64,000 nt of DNA from Lysobacter_L cavernae (GCF_042648505.1 NZ_JBHRXK010000001.1:682001-746000); one strand, 5' to 3'. Numbered from the stretch's first letter, positions 8,322-19,043 are shown. A program made the numbers and translations. The notes: generated from the letters alone by a model not told the origin.

Positions 8322-8918
8322 TCAGTGCGGCTGCGTGTCGTCGTCGACAGCGGCCTCGATGGCGGCCTCATTGGGCACCGCCGCCTCGGGGGCCGGGGCC
8401 GGCACGCTGCTGGCACGGCGCGCCACCGCATCCAGGCGACGCAGCACCGAGGCGGTCATCTCGCGGCGCATCTCCTTCTGCAGGATCTCGCGCTCGCCCT
8501 CGGTGCCGATCGACTGCACCGGGTTGGAGACGTAATCGCGGGACAGCTCGATGGTCTGCCGCGGCACCGTGGTGGTGCCGTCGGGCCGGCGCAGCTCGAA
8601 GGTCACCGCGTAGCGCAGGCTGTACTCCTGCGCGCGGCCGAGGGCGTCGAGGCTGACCGGACGGTCACCCCAGCGCTCGGCCATCAGATCAAGCACGGTC
8701 GCGTCTTCGGTTTCTTCGGTCGCCGGGGTCGCGCCGGCGCGAGTCAGCGCCTGCGCCAGCGACTCGGCCAGCGGGCTGTAGCGGTCCACCGAGACCACGC
8801 GCACCGGCCCGAGGTCGGGCGGCAGCACCAGGGCATTGCGCAGATGGAAGCCGCAGGCCGACAGGGCGAGGACCAGAGCGACGGGAGCAGCCCGCGTGAA
8901 CAGAGAGCGAAAGGTCAT
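8322..8918 (-). CDS. lptE: LPS-assembly lipoprotein LptE
   Basis: The 198-aa protein has a lipoprotein signal with lipobox LSAC at about residues 19-22 followed by GFHLRNA, the start of mature LptE proteins. The remaining sequence (YAVTFELRRPDG, SRDYVSNP, MRREMTASVLRRLDA) matches the two-helix, four-strand LptE fold. LptE plugs the LptD barrel in the outer membrane for LPS insertion. The C-terminal 40 residues are an Ala/Pro/acidic extension. The ATG at 8918 gives a normal signal peptide, though no strong ribosome-binding site is visible. It is separated from leuS by one extra gene here. Confidence 0.92.
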   Translation of the reverse strand: MTFRSLFTRAAPVALVLALSACGFHLRNALVLPPDLGPVRVVSVDRYSPLAESLAQALTRAGATPATEETEDATVLDLMAERWGDRPVSLDALGRAQEYSLRYAVTFELRRPDGTTTVPRQTIELSRDYVSNPVQSIGTEGEREILQKEMRREMTASVLRRLDAVARRASSVPAPAPEAAVPNEAAIEAAVDDDTQPH

Positions 8919-8998
8919 GCGTGAAGTCTGGACGAGGCGCCGGAGCGCATCAATAGCTGTCGCGTGACGACGGGCACCCACCCACATCACGTTCAGGA

Positions 8999-9418
8999 TC
9001 AGCTCCGGGCCGATCCCCTCCAGAATGACCATGACGCCACAGCATGGGAGATCATCGCCACGGCAGAAAAGTAATAGATGCCGGCGAACATCCAGAACTT
9101 GCCTGCGGCGCAATCGAACAACACGACCGGCGTACGTCGCGTCGCAAGCAGCAGCGAACCATCGGACAGACCTTCGATGAGCAAGGCTGCGGGCAGGAAG
9201 GCCAGTAGTCCCGTCAGCAGCATTTGGGCGAACGCCTTGTCGGGATGTTTACGCAGTTGGCGACGCGCGCTTGCACCCACGAACCACCAGGCGAGGACGC
9301 CGCCGGCGACCGCGATCAACACGACGCCCGGGTCGAACCGGGCGGCGGTCTCATCGCCATGCCGCGCAGCGAGGCAATTGAACTTCTGCATGAGCTCGGG
9401 CGAGAACGTCCTACCCAT
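8999..9418 (-). CDS. Hypothetical membrane protein
   Basis: The protein is 139 aa with three likely membrane helices: about residues 31-48 (VVLIAVAGGVLAWWFVG), 66-82 (MLLTGLLAFLPAALLIEG) and 107-128 (FWMFAGIYYFSAVAMISHA). I recognise no family. The ATG at 9418 lies 9 bases past the leuS stop, so it may be expressed by readthrough from leuS. It is an addition to the usual leuS-lptE junction. No catalytic or binding motif is visible. Confidence 0.65.
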   Translation of the reverse strand: MGRTFSPELMQKFNCLAARHGDETAARFDPGVVLIAVAGGVLAWWFVGASARRQLRKHPDKAFAQMLLTGLLAFLPAALLIEGLSDGSLLLATRRTPVVLFDCAAGKFWMFAGIYYFSAVAMISHAVASWSFWRGSARS

Positions 9419-9427
9419 GCCGCGCTG

Positions 9428-12178
9428 TCATCCCACCACGATATTCACGATCTTGCCCGGCACCACGATCACCTTGCGCACGGTCAGTCCCTCGACGTAC
9501 TGGGCGACATTGGGTTCGGCCAGCGCCAGTCGCTCGGCGTCTTCCTTGCTCACGTTGACCGGCACCTCGATCGTGCCGCGCAGCTTGCCGTTGACCTGCA
9601 CCGCCAGCGTGACCGCATCGCGCACCAGCGCCGACGCATCGGCCTGCGGGAACGGAATGTCCTCGAGCAGGGTCTCGGCATGCCCCAGCGCCTGCCACAG
9701 CGAGTGGCAGACGTGCGGGGTGACCGGATTGAGCAGCAGCACCATCGCCTGCAGCACCTCGTGGCGCACCGCGCGGCCCTGATCGCTCATGTCGTCGAAC
9801 TTGCCGACGTGGTTGAGCAGTTCCATCAACGCGGCGATCGCGGTGTTGAAGCTGTGGCGGCGGCCGTAATCGTCGCCGACCTTCTGGATGGTCTCGTGCA
9901 GTTGCCGGCGCAGGGTCTTCTGCGCGGAATTGAGGCTGCCGGCATCGACCTCGGGGTGGTCCGGCTGCGAAGCGTGGGTGATGACCTCGCGCCAGAAGCG
10001 GCGCAGGAAGCGCGACATGCCTTCGACGCCGGCCTCGTTCCATTCCAGCGACTGTTCCGGCGGCGCGGCGAACATCGAGAACAACCGCACCGTGTCGGCG
10101 CCGAACTTGCCAACCATCAGCTGTGGGTCGACGCCGTTGTTCTTCGACTTCGACATCTTCTCGGTGCCGCCGATCACCACCGGCTGGCCGTCGGCCTTGA
10201 GCGTGGCGCCGGTGATGCGTCCGCGTTCGTCGCGGATCACCTCGACGTCGGCCGGGTTGATCCAGTCCTTGGAGCCGTCGGTGTTGTCGCGATAAAAGGT
10301 TTCCGCGATCACCATGCCCTGGGTCAGCAGGTTGATCGCCGGCTCGTCGCTGTTGACCAGGCCCTGGTCGCGCATGAGCTTGTGATAGAAGCGGAAGTAC
10401 AGCAGGTGCAGGATCGCGTGCTCGATGCCGCCGATGTACTGGTCGACCGGCGTCCAGTACTTGGCGCGCTCGTCGACCTGCTGCGCCGCGCCCGGCGAGG
10501 TGTAGCGCGCGTAGTACCAGCTCGACTCCATGAAGGTATCGAAGGTGTCGGTCTCGCGCTCGGCCGCACCGCCGCACTGCGGGCAGGTGGTCTTGCGCCA
10601 GTTCGGATCGGACTTGATCGGTGAAGCGACACCGCTGAACGCGACATCCTCCGGCAGCACCACCGGCAACTGATCTTCCGGCACCGGCACGTCGCCGCAC
10701 TTGCCACACAGGATCACCGGGATCGGGCAGCCCCAGTAACGCTGGCGACTCACGCCCCAGTCGCGCAGGCGGTAGTTGACGCGGCGCTGGCCGCGGCCGT
10801 CGGCCTCGAACCGCGCAGCCAGGGCATCGAGTACCTGCTGGAAATCCAGGCCGTCGAACTCGCCGGAGTTCACCAGCCAGCCGCGCTCGGTGTACGCCGA
10901 CTCCTCGGCAATGCGGCGCTCGAATTCCTCCACCACCTGCACCGCGGCCGTGGTGTCGTAGACGTCGACCGCCGCCGCCTCGCCGAGCGCGCTGCGCATC
11001 GGGTCGTCGTGGCGGGCCAGGTGCTGGCCGATCTCGGCGAGCGCATCGCGCACCGGCGTCGGAACGATCACCATCCTGATCGGCAACTGGTAGCGCGTGG
11101 CGAACTCCCAGTCGCGCTGGTCGTGGCCCGGCACCGCCATCACCGCGCCGGTGCCGTAATTCATCAGCACGAAGTTGGCGACGTACACCGGCAGTTCCTC
11201 GCCGGTGATCGGGTGCACGGCGCGCAGGCCGGTGTCGCGGCCGCGCTTTTCCTGGGTCTCCAGCTCGGCTTCGGTGACGCCGCCCTTCTTCAGGTCAGTC
11301 AGGAATCCGGCCAAGTCGGCATCCTTGGCGGCGGCCGCCAGCGCGAGCGGATGCTCGGCCGCGATCGAGACGAAGGTCACGCCCATCAGCGTGTCGGGGC
11401 GCGTGGTGAACACGGTCAAAGGCTCGACCGTGGTGCCGTCGGCATCACGCACGTCGAAGCGGATTTCCAGGCCCTCGCTGCGTCCGATCCAGTTGCGCTG
11501 CATGGTCTTGACCGCGTCCGGCCAGCCGGGGAGTTTGTCCAGGCCGTCGAGCAGTTCCTGCGCGTAGTCGGTGATCTTGAGGAACCATTGCGGGATCTCG
11601 CGCTTTTCGACCAATGCGCCGGTGCGCCAGCCGCGGCCGTCGATCACCTGCTCGTTGGCCAGCACGGTCTGGTCGACCGGATCCCAGTTGACGACCGAAT
11701 TCTTGCGGTAGGCCAGGCCCTGCTTCATCAGGCGCACGAACATGCGCTGTTCGTGCACGTAGTAGCTCGGCTGGCAGGTGGCGAACTCGCGCGACCAGTC
11801 GATCGCGTAGCCCATCTGCTGCAGCTGCGCCTTCATGTGGGCGATGTTGGCGTAGGTCCACTTCGCCGGCGCGGTCTTGTTCTTGATCGCGGCGTTCTCG
11901 GCCGGCAGGCCGAACGCGTCCCAGCCCATCGGCTGCAGCACGTTGAAGCCGATCATGCGCTTGTAGCGGCTGATGACGTCGCCGATGGTGTAGTTGCGCA
12001 CGTGGCCCATGTGCAGCGCGCCCGACGGGTACGGCAGCATCGACAGGCAGTAGTACTTGGGCTTGGCCGAGTCCTCGGAAACCTCGAAGGCACGGGTCGT
12101 CTCCCAGTACGCCTGGGCGGCGGCCTCGATGGCCTGGGGTTCGAACGGGCGGGTTTCGTTGACGGCTTCGGCGGACAC
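9428..12178 (-). CDS. leuS: Leucyl-tRNA synthetase
   Basis: The 916-aa protein is a class I synthetase of the bacterial LeuRS type. It has PYPSGALHMGHVRNYTIGD (HIGH motif as HMGH), a CP1 editing domain with TTRPDTLMGVTF and GTGAVMAVPGHDQRD, a zinc-like CPQCGG insert, KMSKSKNNGVDP and a C-terminal tRNA-binding domain. It charges tRNA-Leu and edits mischarged norvaline/isoleucine. I choose GTG at 12178 (MSAEAVNETRPFEPQ), which gives a normal lead before the conserved AIEAAAQAYW; the ATG at 12232 would add 18 residues. Neither has a strong ribosome-binding site. Confidence 0.96.
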   Translation of the reverse strand: MSAEAVNETRPFEPQAIEAAAQAYWETTRAFEVSEDSAKPKYYCLSMLPYPSGALHMGHVRNYTIGDVISRYKRMIGFNVLQPMGWDAFGLPAENAAIKNKTAPAKWTYANIAHMKAQLQQMGYAIDWSREFATCQPSYYVHEQRMFVRLMKQGLAYRKNSVVNWDPVDQTVLANEQVIDGRGWRTGALVEKREIPQWFLKITDYAQELLDGLDKLPGWPDAVKTMQRNWIGRSEGLEIRFDVRDADGTTVEPLTVFTTRPDTLMGVTFVSIAAEHPLALAAAAKDADLAGFLTDLKKGGVTEAELETQEKRGRDTGLRAVHPITGEELPVYVANFVLMNYGTGAVMAVPGHDQRDWEFATRYQLPIRMVIVPTPVRDALAEIGQHLARHDDPMRSALGEAAAVDVYDTTAAVQVVEEFERRIAEESAYTERGWLVNSGEFDGLDFQQVLDALAARFEADGRGQRRVNYRLRDWGVSRQRYWGCPIPVILCGKCGDVPVPEDQLPVVLPEDVAFSGVASPIKSDPNWRKTTCPQCGGAAERETDTFDTFMESSWYYARYTSPGAAQQVDERAKYWTPVDQYIGGIEHAILHLLYFRFYHKLMRDQGLVNSDEPAINLLTQGMVIAETFYRDNTDGSKDWINPADVEVIRDERGRITGATLKADGQPVVIGGTEKMSKSKNNGVDPQLMVGKFGADTVRLFSMFAAPPEQSLEWNEAGVEGMSRFLRRFWREVITHASQPDHPEVDAGSLNSAQKTLRRQLHETIQKVGDDYGRRHSFNTAIAALMELLNHVGKFDDMSDQGRAVRHEVLQAMVLLLNPVTPHVCHSLWQALGHAETLLEDIPFPQADASALVRDAVTLAVQVNGKLRGTIEVPVNVSKEDAERLALAEPNVAQYVEGLTVRKVIVVPGKIVNIVVG

Positions 12179-12538
12179 GGCGGCAGAGGACTGATTGGGG
12201 GAAAGACCGGGAAGCCTACCGCAGCGCACCATGAGCCGCCATGCGCGCAGCGCCGGGGCCTGGCGCGGCCGTTGCCCGCAGCCCCATCCTCTCGCGCGGC
12301 AGCCTGCTTGCATGGCCCCGCGCGTCCCGCCCAAGCCTTTGCCAAGTTTGCCGAAAACCTGGACGGTGACCCGGGCCGATCGCGATGCGGCCATCCATGC
12401 CACGCGGTACCGCACCCCCGCCGGCGATGCCCTGCTTGCCCGCCCCCTGCCGACATACCGCGTTCTGTGGCCGCGCCCGCATCGTCGCGGTGACGGGGTG
12501 TGCTTCAATCGAACGCATCCAAACGGGGGAGAGGATTC
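12179..12538. other. Divergent intergenic region between leuS and the amidohydrolase
   Basis: This 360-base region should hold the promoters for leuS (leftward) and the amidohydrolase (rightward). I see no convincing -35/-10 pair in either direction, no T-box-like leader and no terminator hairpin with a T-tract. It may include extra N-terminal codons of leuS if the ATG at 12232 is used. Confidence 0.4.
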
Positions 12539-13831
<1,293 letters not shown>

Positions 13832-13834
13832 CGG

Positions 13835-14464
13835 TCAGCGTGCGGTGTCGCGTTCGCGTCTGGAGCGCGACACCGCCACGAAGCACAGCCACCACAGCAC
13901 CAGCAGCAGTCGCTGCGCGATCGGGCCCGGCAACAGCGCGGCCGGCATCGCGTTCAGCACGATGGCCAGCAGCGCGGCCACGATCAGCGCCTGACCGGTG
14001 CGCCGCCAGCCGGGCACGGAGCGCACGCTCCAGCCCAGCAGCAGCGCGCCCGGCAGGAATGCCAGCCACCACAGCGTCCAGGCGGTCGCATGCCATTGGC
14101 TGTGGCCGCCGTCAAGCTCGGCCGGGTCCACCGGCAACAGCCCCTGTGCGGTGAAGGCCAGCGCCGAGATCGCCAGCAACCAGCCACCGATGCGTCCTGC
14201 CATCCCGCCTTTTAACAGCTGCGGCGCTTTCGACAAGCGCGCCTGCAGACGCAGCGCAATGGCCGTCGCCACGGCACCGGGGATCACGAAGGCGAACAGA
14301 TTGAACGCCAACGCCCGCTGCACCCCGTGCGCACCCAGCAGCGCCAGCGGATGCTGCGCATGCGAGTACACCTCGAAAGCCGCGCCAAAGCCGATGACGG
14401 CCACCGCACAGCACACCGCGGCGAGCACGCCGGCGTAACGATCGAACCAAGAGAGACGAGTCAT
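13835..14464 (-). CDS. DUF998-type membrane protein
   Basis: The protein is 209 aa with about six hydrophobic segments: residues 10-30, 48-70, 92-108, 125-145, 160-178 and 183-200. The stretch HPLALLGAHGVQRALAFNLFAFVIPG resembles the DUF998 signature (start-of-helix GA-G, R, FN, PG). Members are integral inner-membrane proteins without an established function. The stop lies 3 bases from the end of the convergent amidohydrolase gene, leaving no room for a terminator between them. Confidence 0.75.
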   Translation of the reverse strand: MTRLSWFDRYAGVLAAVCCAVAVIGFGAAFEVYSHAQHPLALLGAHGVQRALAFNLFAFVIPGAVATAIALRLQARLSKAPQLLKGGMAGRIGGWLLAISALAFTAQGLLPVDPAELDGGHSQWHATAWTLWWLAFLPGALLLGWSVRSVPGWRRTGQALIVAALLAIVLNAMPAALLPGPIAQRLLLVLWWLCFVAVSRSRRERDTAR

Positions 14465-14582
14465 CGCATCATGCTAGCGTGCCGGCGACTGCGGCCGGTT
14501 TGCCAAGTCCGCTTGCCAAGTCCGCCGCCCGCCCCCATGTCGCCTGCGACTCCCCTGCGAACCGACGAACGAGCCACCGCCG

Positions 14583-15467
14583 ATGACCGCCGACGCCACC
14601 GCCCTGCCCCACGTCTTCGACGCCACCACCGACACCTTCGAGAACGAGGTGCTGCAGAAGTCGCTGCAGACGCCGGTGCTGGTCGACTTCTGGGCGCAGT
14701 GGTGTGGGCCGTGCAAGACGCTCGGGCCGATCCTGGAGAAGCTCGCCGGCGACTACCACGGCGCCTTCGAGCTGGCCAAGGTCGATGTCGACAAGGAGCC
14801 GCAGCTGGCCGGCGCGTTCCAGGTGCGCTCGATCCCGACCGTGTTCCTGGTCAAGGGCGGCCAGCTTGTCGACGGTTTCCCCGGCGCGCTGCCGGAGGGG
14901 CAGATCCGCGAATTCCTCAAGCACCACGGCATCGAGCCAGCCGCCGCTGCGGCGCCTCCCGAGGCCGAGACCGAAGCCACACCCGCAGCACCGCTCGACC
15001 CGCACGCCGAAGTCGTGCGCCTGCGCGGCGAAGTCGCAGCTACACCGGACAAGGACGAGCTCAAGCTCGACCTCGCCCTCGCCCTGTTGCAGACCGGCGC
15101 CACGGCCGAGGCCGAGTCGCTGCTCGACGCCCTGCCGGCCAACCTCGCCACCGATGACCGCGCCCAGCGCGCCCGCGCCCGGCTCGGTTTTGCCGCGCTG
15201 CTCAAGGACGCGCCGCCAGTGGAAGTGCTGGAAGCGGCGATCACCAGCAATCCCGACGACCTGCGCGCACGCCACCTGCTCGGCACGCACCGCCTCGTTG
15301 CCGGCCAGTCCGCCGCCGGGCTCGAGCAGTTCCTGGAAATGTTGCGCCGCGACCGCGCGTTCGGGGATGGCCTAGCGCGCAAGGCGCTGATCGATGCGTT
15401 CCGCGTGATCGAGGATGCCGAGCTGGTCGGCAGCTACCGTCGCAAGATGTCGTCGCTGCTGTTCTGA
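14583..15467 (+). CDS. Thioredoxin-TPR protein, CnoX (YbbN)-like chaperedoxin
   Basis: The 294-aa protein has an N-terminal thioredoxin fold (about 10-115) with the active motif WAQWCGPCK, a cis-Pro loop in SIPTVFLVKGG, an Ala/Pro/Glu linker (about 118-140) and a C-terminal TPR_19/TPR_20-type helical region (about 145-294). E. coli CnoX has this layout; it holds and protects GroEL clients from oxidation. Here both cysteines of the CGPC are present, unlike E. coli CnoX, where the motif is degenerate (SQHC), so reductase activity is possible. It stands alone, read rightwards, divergent from the DUF998 gene. Confidence 0.88.
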   Translation: MTADATALPHVFDATTDTFENEVLQKSLQTPVLVDFWAQWCGPCKTLGPILEKLAGDYHGAFELAKVDVDKEPQLAGAFQVRSIPTVFLVKGGQLVDGFPGALPEGQIREFLKHHGIEPAAAAAPPEAETEATPAAPLDPHAEVVRLRGEVAATPDKDELKLDLALALLQTGATAEAESLLDALPANLATDDRAQRARARLGFAALLKDAPPVEVLEAAITSNPDDLRARHLLGTHRLVAGQSAAGLEQFLEMLRRDRAFGDGLARKALIDAFRVIEDAELVGSYRRKMSSLLF

Positions 15468-15604
15468 TCGCCCTGCGGCAACGTAGCAACCAACGGCCGC
15501 TTAGGATCGACCCATCCCGGGCGGAAGTCCCGGGCCAAGCCATCACGCTTGACTGTACGCAAGCGTATGGCAGGCTAGGCGCCCCACCTGCCTCACGTTT
15601 CCGC

Positions 15605-16066
15605 ATGAAAGCCAGCGCCCTGCGCCACGGCCTCAACCTGTGGCCGCCGTTCCTGTTCAGCGGCGTCCATGTCGCGCAGATCGCCGACGACTACAGCCGC
15701 GCCCGCGTCGAGCTGCGCATGCGGCCGTGGAACCGCAACTACGTCGGCACCCATTTCGGCGGCAGCCTGTTCGCGATGACCGACCCGTTCTGGATGCTGT
15801 TGACCATGAACGCGCTCGGCCGCGACTACTTCGTCTGGGACAAGGCCGGCGAGATCGAATTCGTCAAACCCGGCCGTGGCACGGTGCATGCCGACTTTGC
15901 CCTGTCGCCGGGCGCACTCGACGAACTGCGCGCGTCCACCGCCGATGGCGAGAAGGCCCTGCGCTGGTTCGACACCGATGTCATCGATCGCGACGGCGAC
16001 GTCGTCGCACGCGTGCGCAAGCAGCTGTACGTACGCCGAAAACCAGCGAATCGCCAGACGGCGTGA
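15605..16066 (+). CDS. DUF4442 hotdog-fold protein
   Basis: The 153-aa protein matches the DUF4442 family of single-hotdog proteins: NLWPPFLFSGVHVAQIADDY at the start, RPWNRNYVGTHFGGSLFAMTDPF in the central helix and WDKAGEIEFVKPGRGTVHA. Hotdog proteins of this group are putative acyl-CoA thioesterases; no substrate can be read from the sequence. The GTHFGGSLFA segment is the helix that carries the active residue in related thioesterases. It follows the cnoX-like gene by 137 bases on the same strand. Confidence 0.85.
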   Translation: MKASALRHGLNLWPPFLFSGVHVAQIADDYSRARVELRMRPWNRNYVGTHFGGSLFAMTDPFWMLLTMNALGRDYFVWDKAGEIEFVKPGRGTVHADFALSPGALDELRASTADGEKALRWFDTDVIDRDGDVVARVRKQLYVRRKPANRQTA

Positions 16067-16224
16067 AGACGCAACCGCCACTGTCGGCAAAGCCCTGCCG
16101 CACAGAAGCACAACTTGACCTACAGCGTCATTTTCACGGGGTTTTCGCGTCGCCGATGTGATGAACATGTCGTGAGCTTTCACTCGCGACGGCGTATGCT
16201 CCATGTCCGCGACAGGGGGCCGCG

Positions 16225-18228
16225 ATGTCCAGGTCTGCAATCCACAACGACAGCACGTCACCACCACTGCCGGAGATCGCCGGATACCGGCTGCGGCAGG
16301 TCATCAACCACGGTGGCATGTCGACGGTGTATCTGGGCGAGCAGATCGCGTTGTCGCGCGAGGTCGCAATCAAGGTGATGCTGCCGCTGGCGCTCGCCGA
16401 TGAAGTCAGCCGGCGCCGCTTCGAGAACGAAGTGCGCACGATCGCGCGGCTCGAGCACCCCAACATCGTCAGCATCCACGAGGTGGGCCGCACCCGCGAT
16501 GGCCTGCCCTACTACGCGATGCCGTACCTGGCGCGCGGCCACCTCGGCCAGCGCGACCTGGGCGGCGACGAAGCGCGCGTCATCGCCATCGCCAACACCC
16601 TGCTGTCGGCGCTGGAATACGCGCATGCACGCGGCGTGGTGCACCGCGACGTCAAGGCCGAGAACGTGCTGTTCGACGACGGCGAGCGCGTGCTGCTGGC
16701 CGACTTCGGCATCGCCCTGCGCCGCGGCTTTGGCCCACGCGTCACCGCCGCCGGCCTGGCGGTCGGCAGCACCGCGTACATGGCGCCGGAGCAGGCGCGT
16801 GGCGAGGATGTCGACGGCCGCGCCGACCTGTACAGCCTCGGCGTGCTGATCTGGGAAATGCTGACCGGGCGCCTGCCGTTCGAGGCCCAGGACGCGTTGT
16901 CGATGGCGGTGATGCACGCGCAGGATCCGATTCCGAAGCTGCCGCAGCCGTTGCGCCACTGGCAACGGTTCATGAACCGCGCCCTCGCCAAGCAGCCGAA
17001 CCAGCGCTTCCAGGACGCCGCGCAAATGATGGCCGCCATCGCGGCGATCCAGCATCGACGGCCGTGGACCGGTGCGATCGAGGTGCTCGAACGCTTGCGC
17101 CCGCTGCAGCGCTGGGCCAAACCGCTGTCCGCCGCCCTGGCGGTCGCAGCCGTGACCCTGGTCGCGCTGGGGCTGGGTTTCAGCAATCGCGACAGTGATG
17201 ACCGCTTCGGCACATATCCGGCTGCGCCAACGTCGCTTGCCAGCCGCGAAGACCCGACGCAAGCCATGCTGCAGCCATTGCCGGAAGCGCCGTTGCAGCG
17301 CGCGCTCGAGGACGCACGTCGGCAACTTGCACGGGGCCACCTGACCGCGCCCAAGGACGGCAACGCCTACGACAGCGTGCTGCTGGCCTGGCATACCGAC
17401 AGCACCAACCCGGAAGTCGGTCGCGCGGTCGACACGCTCACCCTGGCCCTCGCCAACGACCTCGGTCGCAGCCTGCGCGATGGCAATGATCAGCGCGCCC
17501 GCGAGTTGCTGGTGCACGCGACCACGCTCGGCCAGCAGACCGGCACCGTCAACTCCGACGGCCAGCGCCGCCTGCGCGAGCAGGCCGGCGCCGCGCTCGA
17601 GGGCCGCCTGGAGCAGGCGCGCCGGCGCGGCGACCGCAAGCAGGCGCAGCAGATTGCCGCGCTGGCCAAGGACTTCGACCTGCCCAGCAAGCTCAGCGCG
17701 CGCCTGGTCGCCCAGGCCAAGGCCGTACCCAACGGGCTGGCGCGCGGTGCCACCACCAACACCGCCTCGCAGGCCAGCGCCAAGGTCACCGTCGCACTGA
17801 GCCCGAAACCGGTCACGCGCGGCGACTACGCCCGCTTCGCCGCCGCCAACGGGCGCGAGGCCACGCTGTGCCGCGAGCGCGCCTCGCTGCTGCGCGTGTT
17901 GGCGCCGCGCTCCTGGCAGTCACCGGGCTTCAACCAGGGCGAAGGCGAACCGGTGGTCTGCGTCTCGCTCGACGACGCCCAAGCCTACGCGCAGTGGTAC
18001 AGCGCCCAGACCGGCCGGCGCTACCGCCTGCCCAGCGCAGAGGAAGCCCAGCGCATCCCGGCCGAGACTTCCGCCCGCGCCCTGTCGATGTGGCTGCGCG
18101 ACTGCGGCCGCAACTGCCAGCAGCGGCAGGCCAGCGGCACGTCGTGGCGCAGCAAGCAGGTCCAGCGCACGCTCGCCGCCGAGCGCGGCTACGACGATGT
18201 CGGCTTCCGCCTCGTGCGCGAGCGCTGA
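16225..18228 (+). CDS. Membrane Ser/Thr protein kinase with FGE-like outer domain
   Basis: The 667-aa protein has a complete Hanks-type kinase domain at about 20-275: a glycine loop NHGGMSTVYLG, Lys50 in VAIKVM, HRDVKAENVL with Asp142, DFG at 160-162 and an APE. Next come a membrane helix at about 300-319, a coiled/TPR-like periplasmic region (about 345-500) and a C-terminal domain (about 520-667) resembling the formylglycine-generating-enzyme/sulfatase-modifying fold (VTRGDYARFAAANGR, PVVCVSLDDAQAYAQWYSAQTGRRYRLPS). This is a receptor kinase that probably senses an envelope signal. Such kinases with FGE-like sensors occur in xanthomonads; the ligand is unknown. No cognate phosphatase or FHA protein is adjacent. 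Confidence 0.9.
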   Translation: MSRSAIHNDSTSPPLPEIAGYRLRQVINHGGMSTVYLGEQIALSREVAIKVMLPLALADEVSRRRFENEVRTIARLEHPNIVSIHEVGRTRDGLPYYAMPYLARGHLGQRDLGGDEARVIAIANTLLSALEYAHARGVVHRDVKAENVLFDDGERVLLADFGIALRRGFGPRVTAAGLAVGSTAYMAPEQARGEDVDGRADLYSLGVLIWEMLTGRLPFEAQDALSMAVMHAQDPIPKLPQPLRHWQRFMNRALAKQPNQRFQDAAQMMAAIAAIQHRRPWTGAIEVLERLRPLQRWAKPLSAALAVAAVTLVALGLGFSNRDSDDRFGTYPAAPTSLASREDPTQAMLQPLPEAPLQRALEDARRQLARGHLTAPKDGNAYDSVLLAWHTDSTNPEVGRAVDTLTLALANDLGRSLRDGNDQRARELLVHATTLGQQTGTVNSDGQRRLREQAGAALEGRLEQARRRGDRKQAQQIAALAKDFDLPSKLSARLVAQAKAVPNGLARGATTNTASQASAKVTVALSPKPVTRGDYARFAAANGREATLCRERASLLRVLAPRSWQSPGFNQGEGEPVVCVSLDDAQAYAQWYSAQTGRRYRLPSAEEAQRIPAETSARALSMWLRDCGRNCQQRQASGTSWRSKQVQRTLAAERGYDDVGFRLVRER

Positions 18229-18291
18229 GCCGGACGCGACATCCCGCACGCGGACAGGCGCCGGGCTGTCTGGCTCGCCTACAATCCGCGC

Positions 18292-18996
18292 ATGCAACCT
18301 GCCCCCTCGCTCGATCCAAGCCCGCACAAGCCCGGCCTGCCGAAACCCAGCCTTCAGAAGTTGTTCCTCACCGGCCTGTTGACCCTGCTGCCGATCTGGC
18401 TGACCTGGGTCGTGGTCAAATTCGTGTTCGTGATGCTGTCGGACATCAGCCAGCCGTTCATCGGTCCGGTGCTGCAGAACCTCGCCAGCAGTTACCCGCA
18501 GTCGCTGGCCTGGCTGGTGCAGCCGTGGGTGAAGACGGTGCTGGCGCTGTTGGCCACCGTCGCGGTGATCCTGTTCTCGGGCGTGATGGCCCGACGCGTG
18601 TTCGGCCAGCGCATGCTGCGCTGGTTCGAGGCGTTGATCGAGCGCATCCCGCTGGCCAGCACCATCTACGGCAGCGCGCGCAAGCTGCTCGACATCCTGC
18701 AGACCAAGCCCGACGGCACCCAGCGCGTGGTGCTGGTCGACTTCCCGCACACCGAGATGAAGTCGATTGGCTTTGTCACCCGCGTGATCCGCGAACAGGG
18801 CACCGGTCGCGAACTCGCCGCGGTGTACGTGCCGACCACGCCCAACCCGACCTCGGGCTACCTGGAAATCGTGCCGGTGGAGAAGATCACCCCGACCGAC
18901 TGGAGCGTCGACCAGGCGATGAGCTTCATCATCTCCGGTGGCGCGGTCGCGCCGGACACCATCCCGTTCTCGCCTCCGCGCCCCGATAACACCTAG
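18292..18996 (+). CDS. DUF502 membrane protein
   Basis: The 234-aa protein has two membrane segments at about 24-50 (LFLTGLLTLLPIWLTWVVVKF) and 82-100 (VLALLATVAVILFSGVM), then the conserved soluble part IPLASTIYGSARKLLDIL, VVLVDFPHTEMKSIGFVT and AAVYVPTTPNPTSGYL. This is the DUF502 family, present in many bacteria and plants (COV proteins), with no established biochemical role; it is often thought to be linked to membrane trafficking or transport. It lies 63 bases past the kinase gene on the same strand. Confidence 0.88.
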   Translation: MQPAPSLDPSPHKPGLPKPSLQKLFLTGLLTLLPIWLTWVVVKFVFVMLSDISQPFIGPVLQNLASSYPQSLAWLVQPWVKTVLALLATVAVILFSGVMARRVFGQRMLRWFEALIERIPLASTIYGSARKLLDILQTKPDGTQRVVLVDFPHTEMKSIGFVTRVIREQGTGRELAAVYVPTTPNPTSGYLEIVPVEKITPTDWSVDQAMSFIISGGAVAPDTIPFSPPRPDNT

Positions 18997-19043
18997 ACAC
19001 CGGCACAGTGGATGCCGCCGCAGCGGCTGACCATGGCGAACGA

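Noticed and set aside
12179..12538. Possible T-box or leucine leader for leuS
   Set aside because: No Leu-codon-rich leader peptide, no T-box sequence and no terminator/antiterminator pair is visible.
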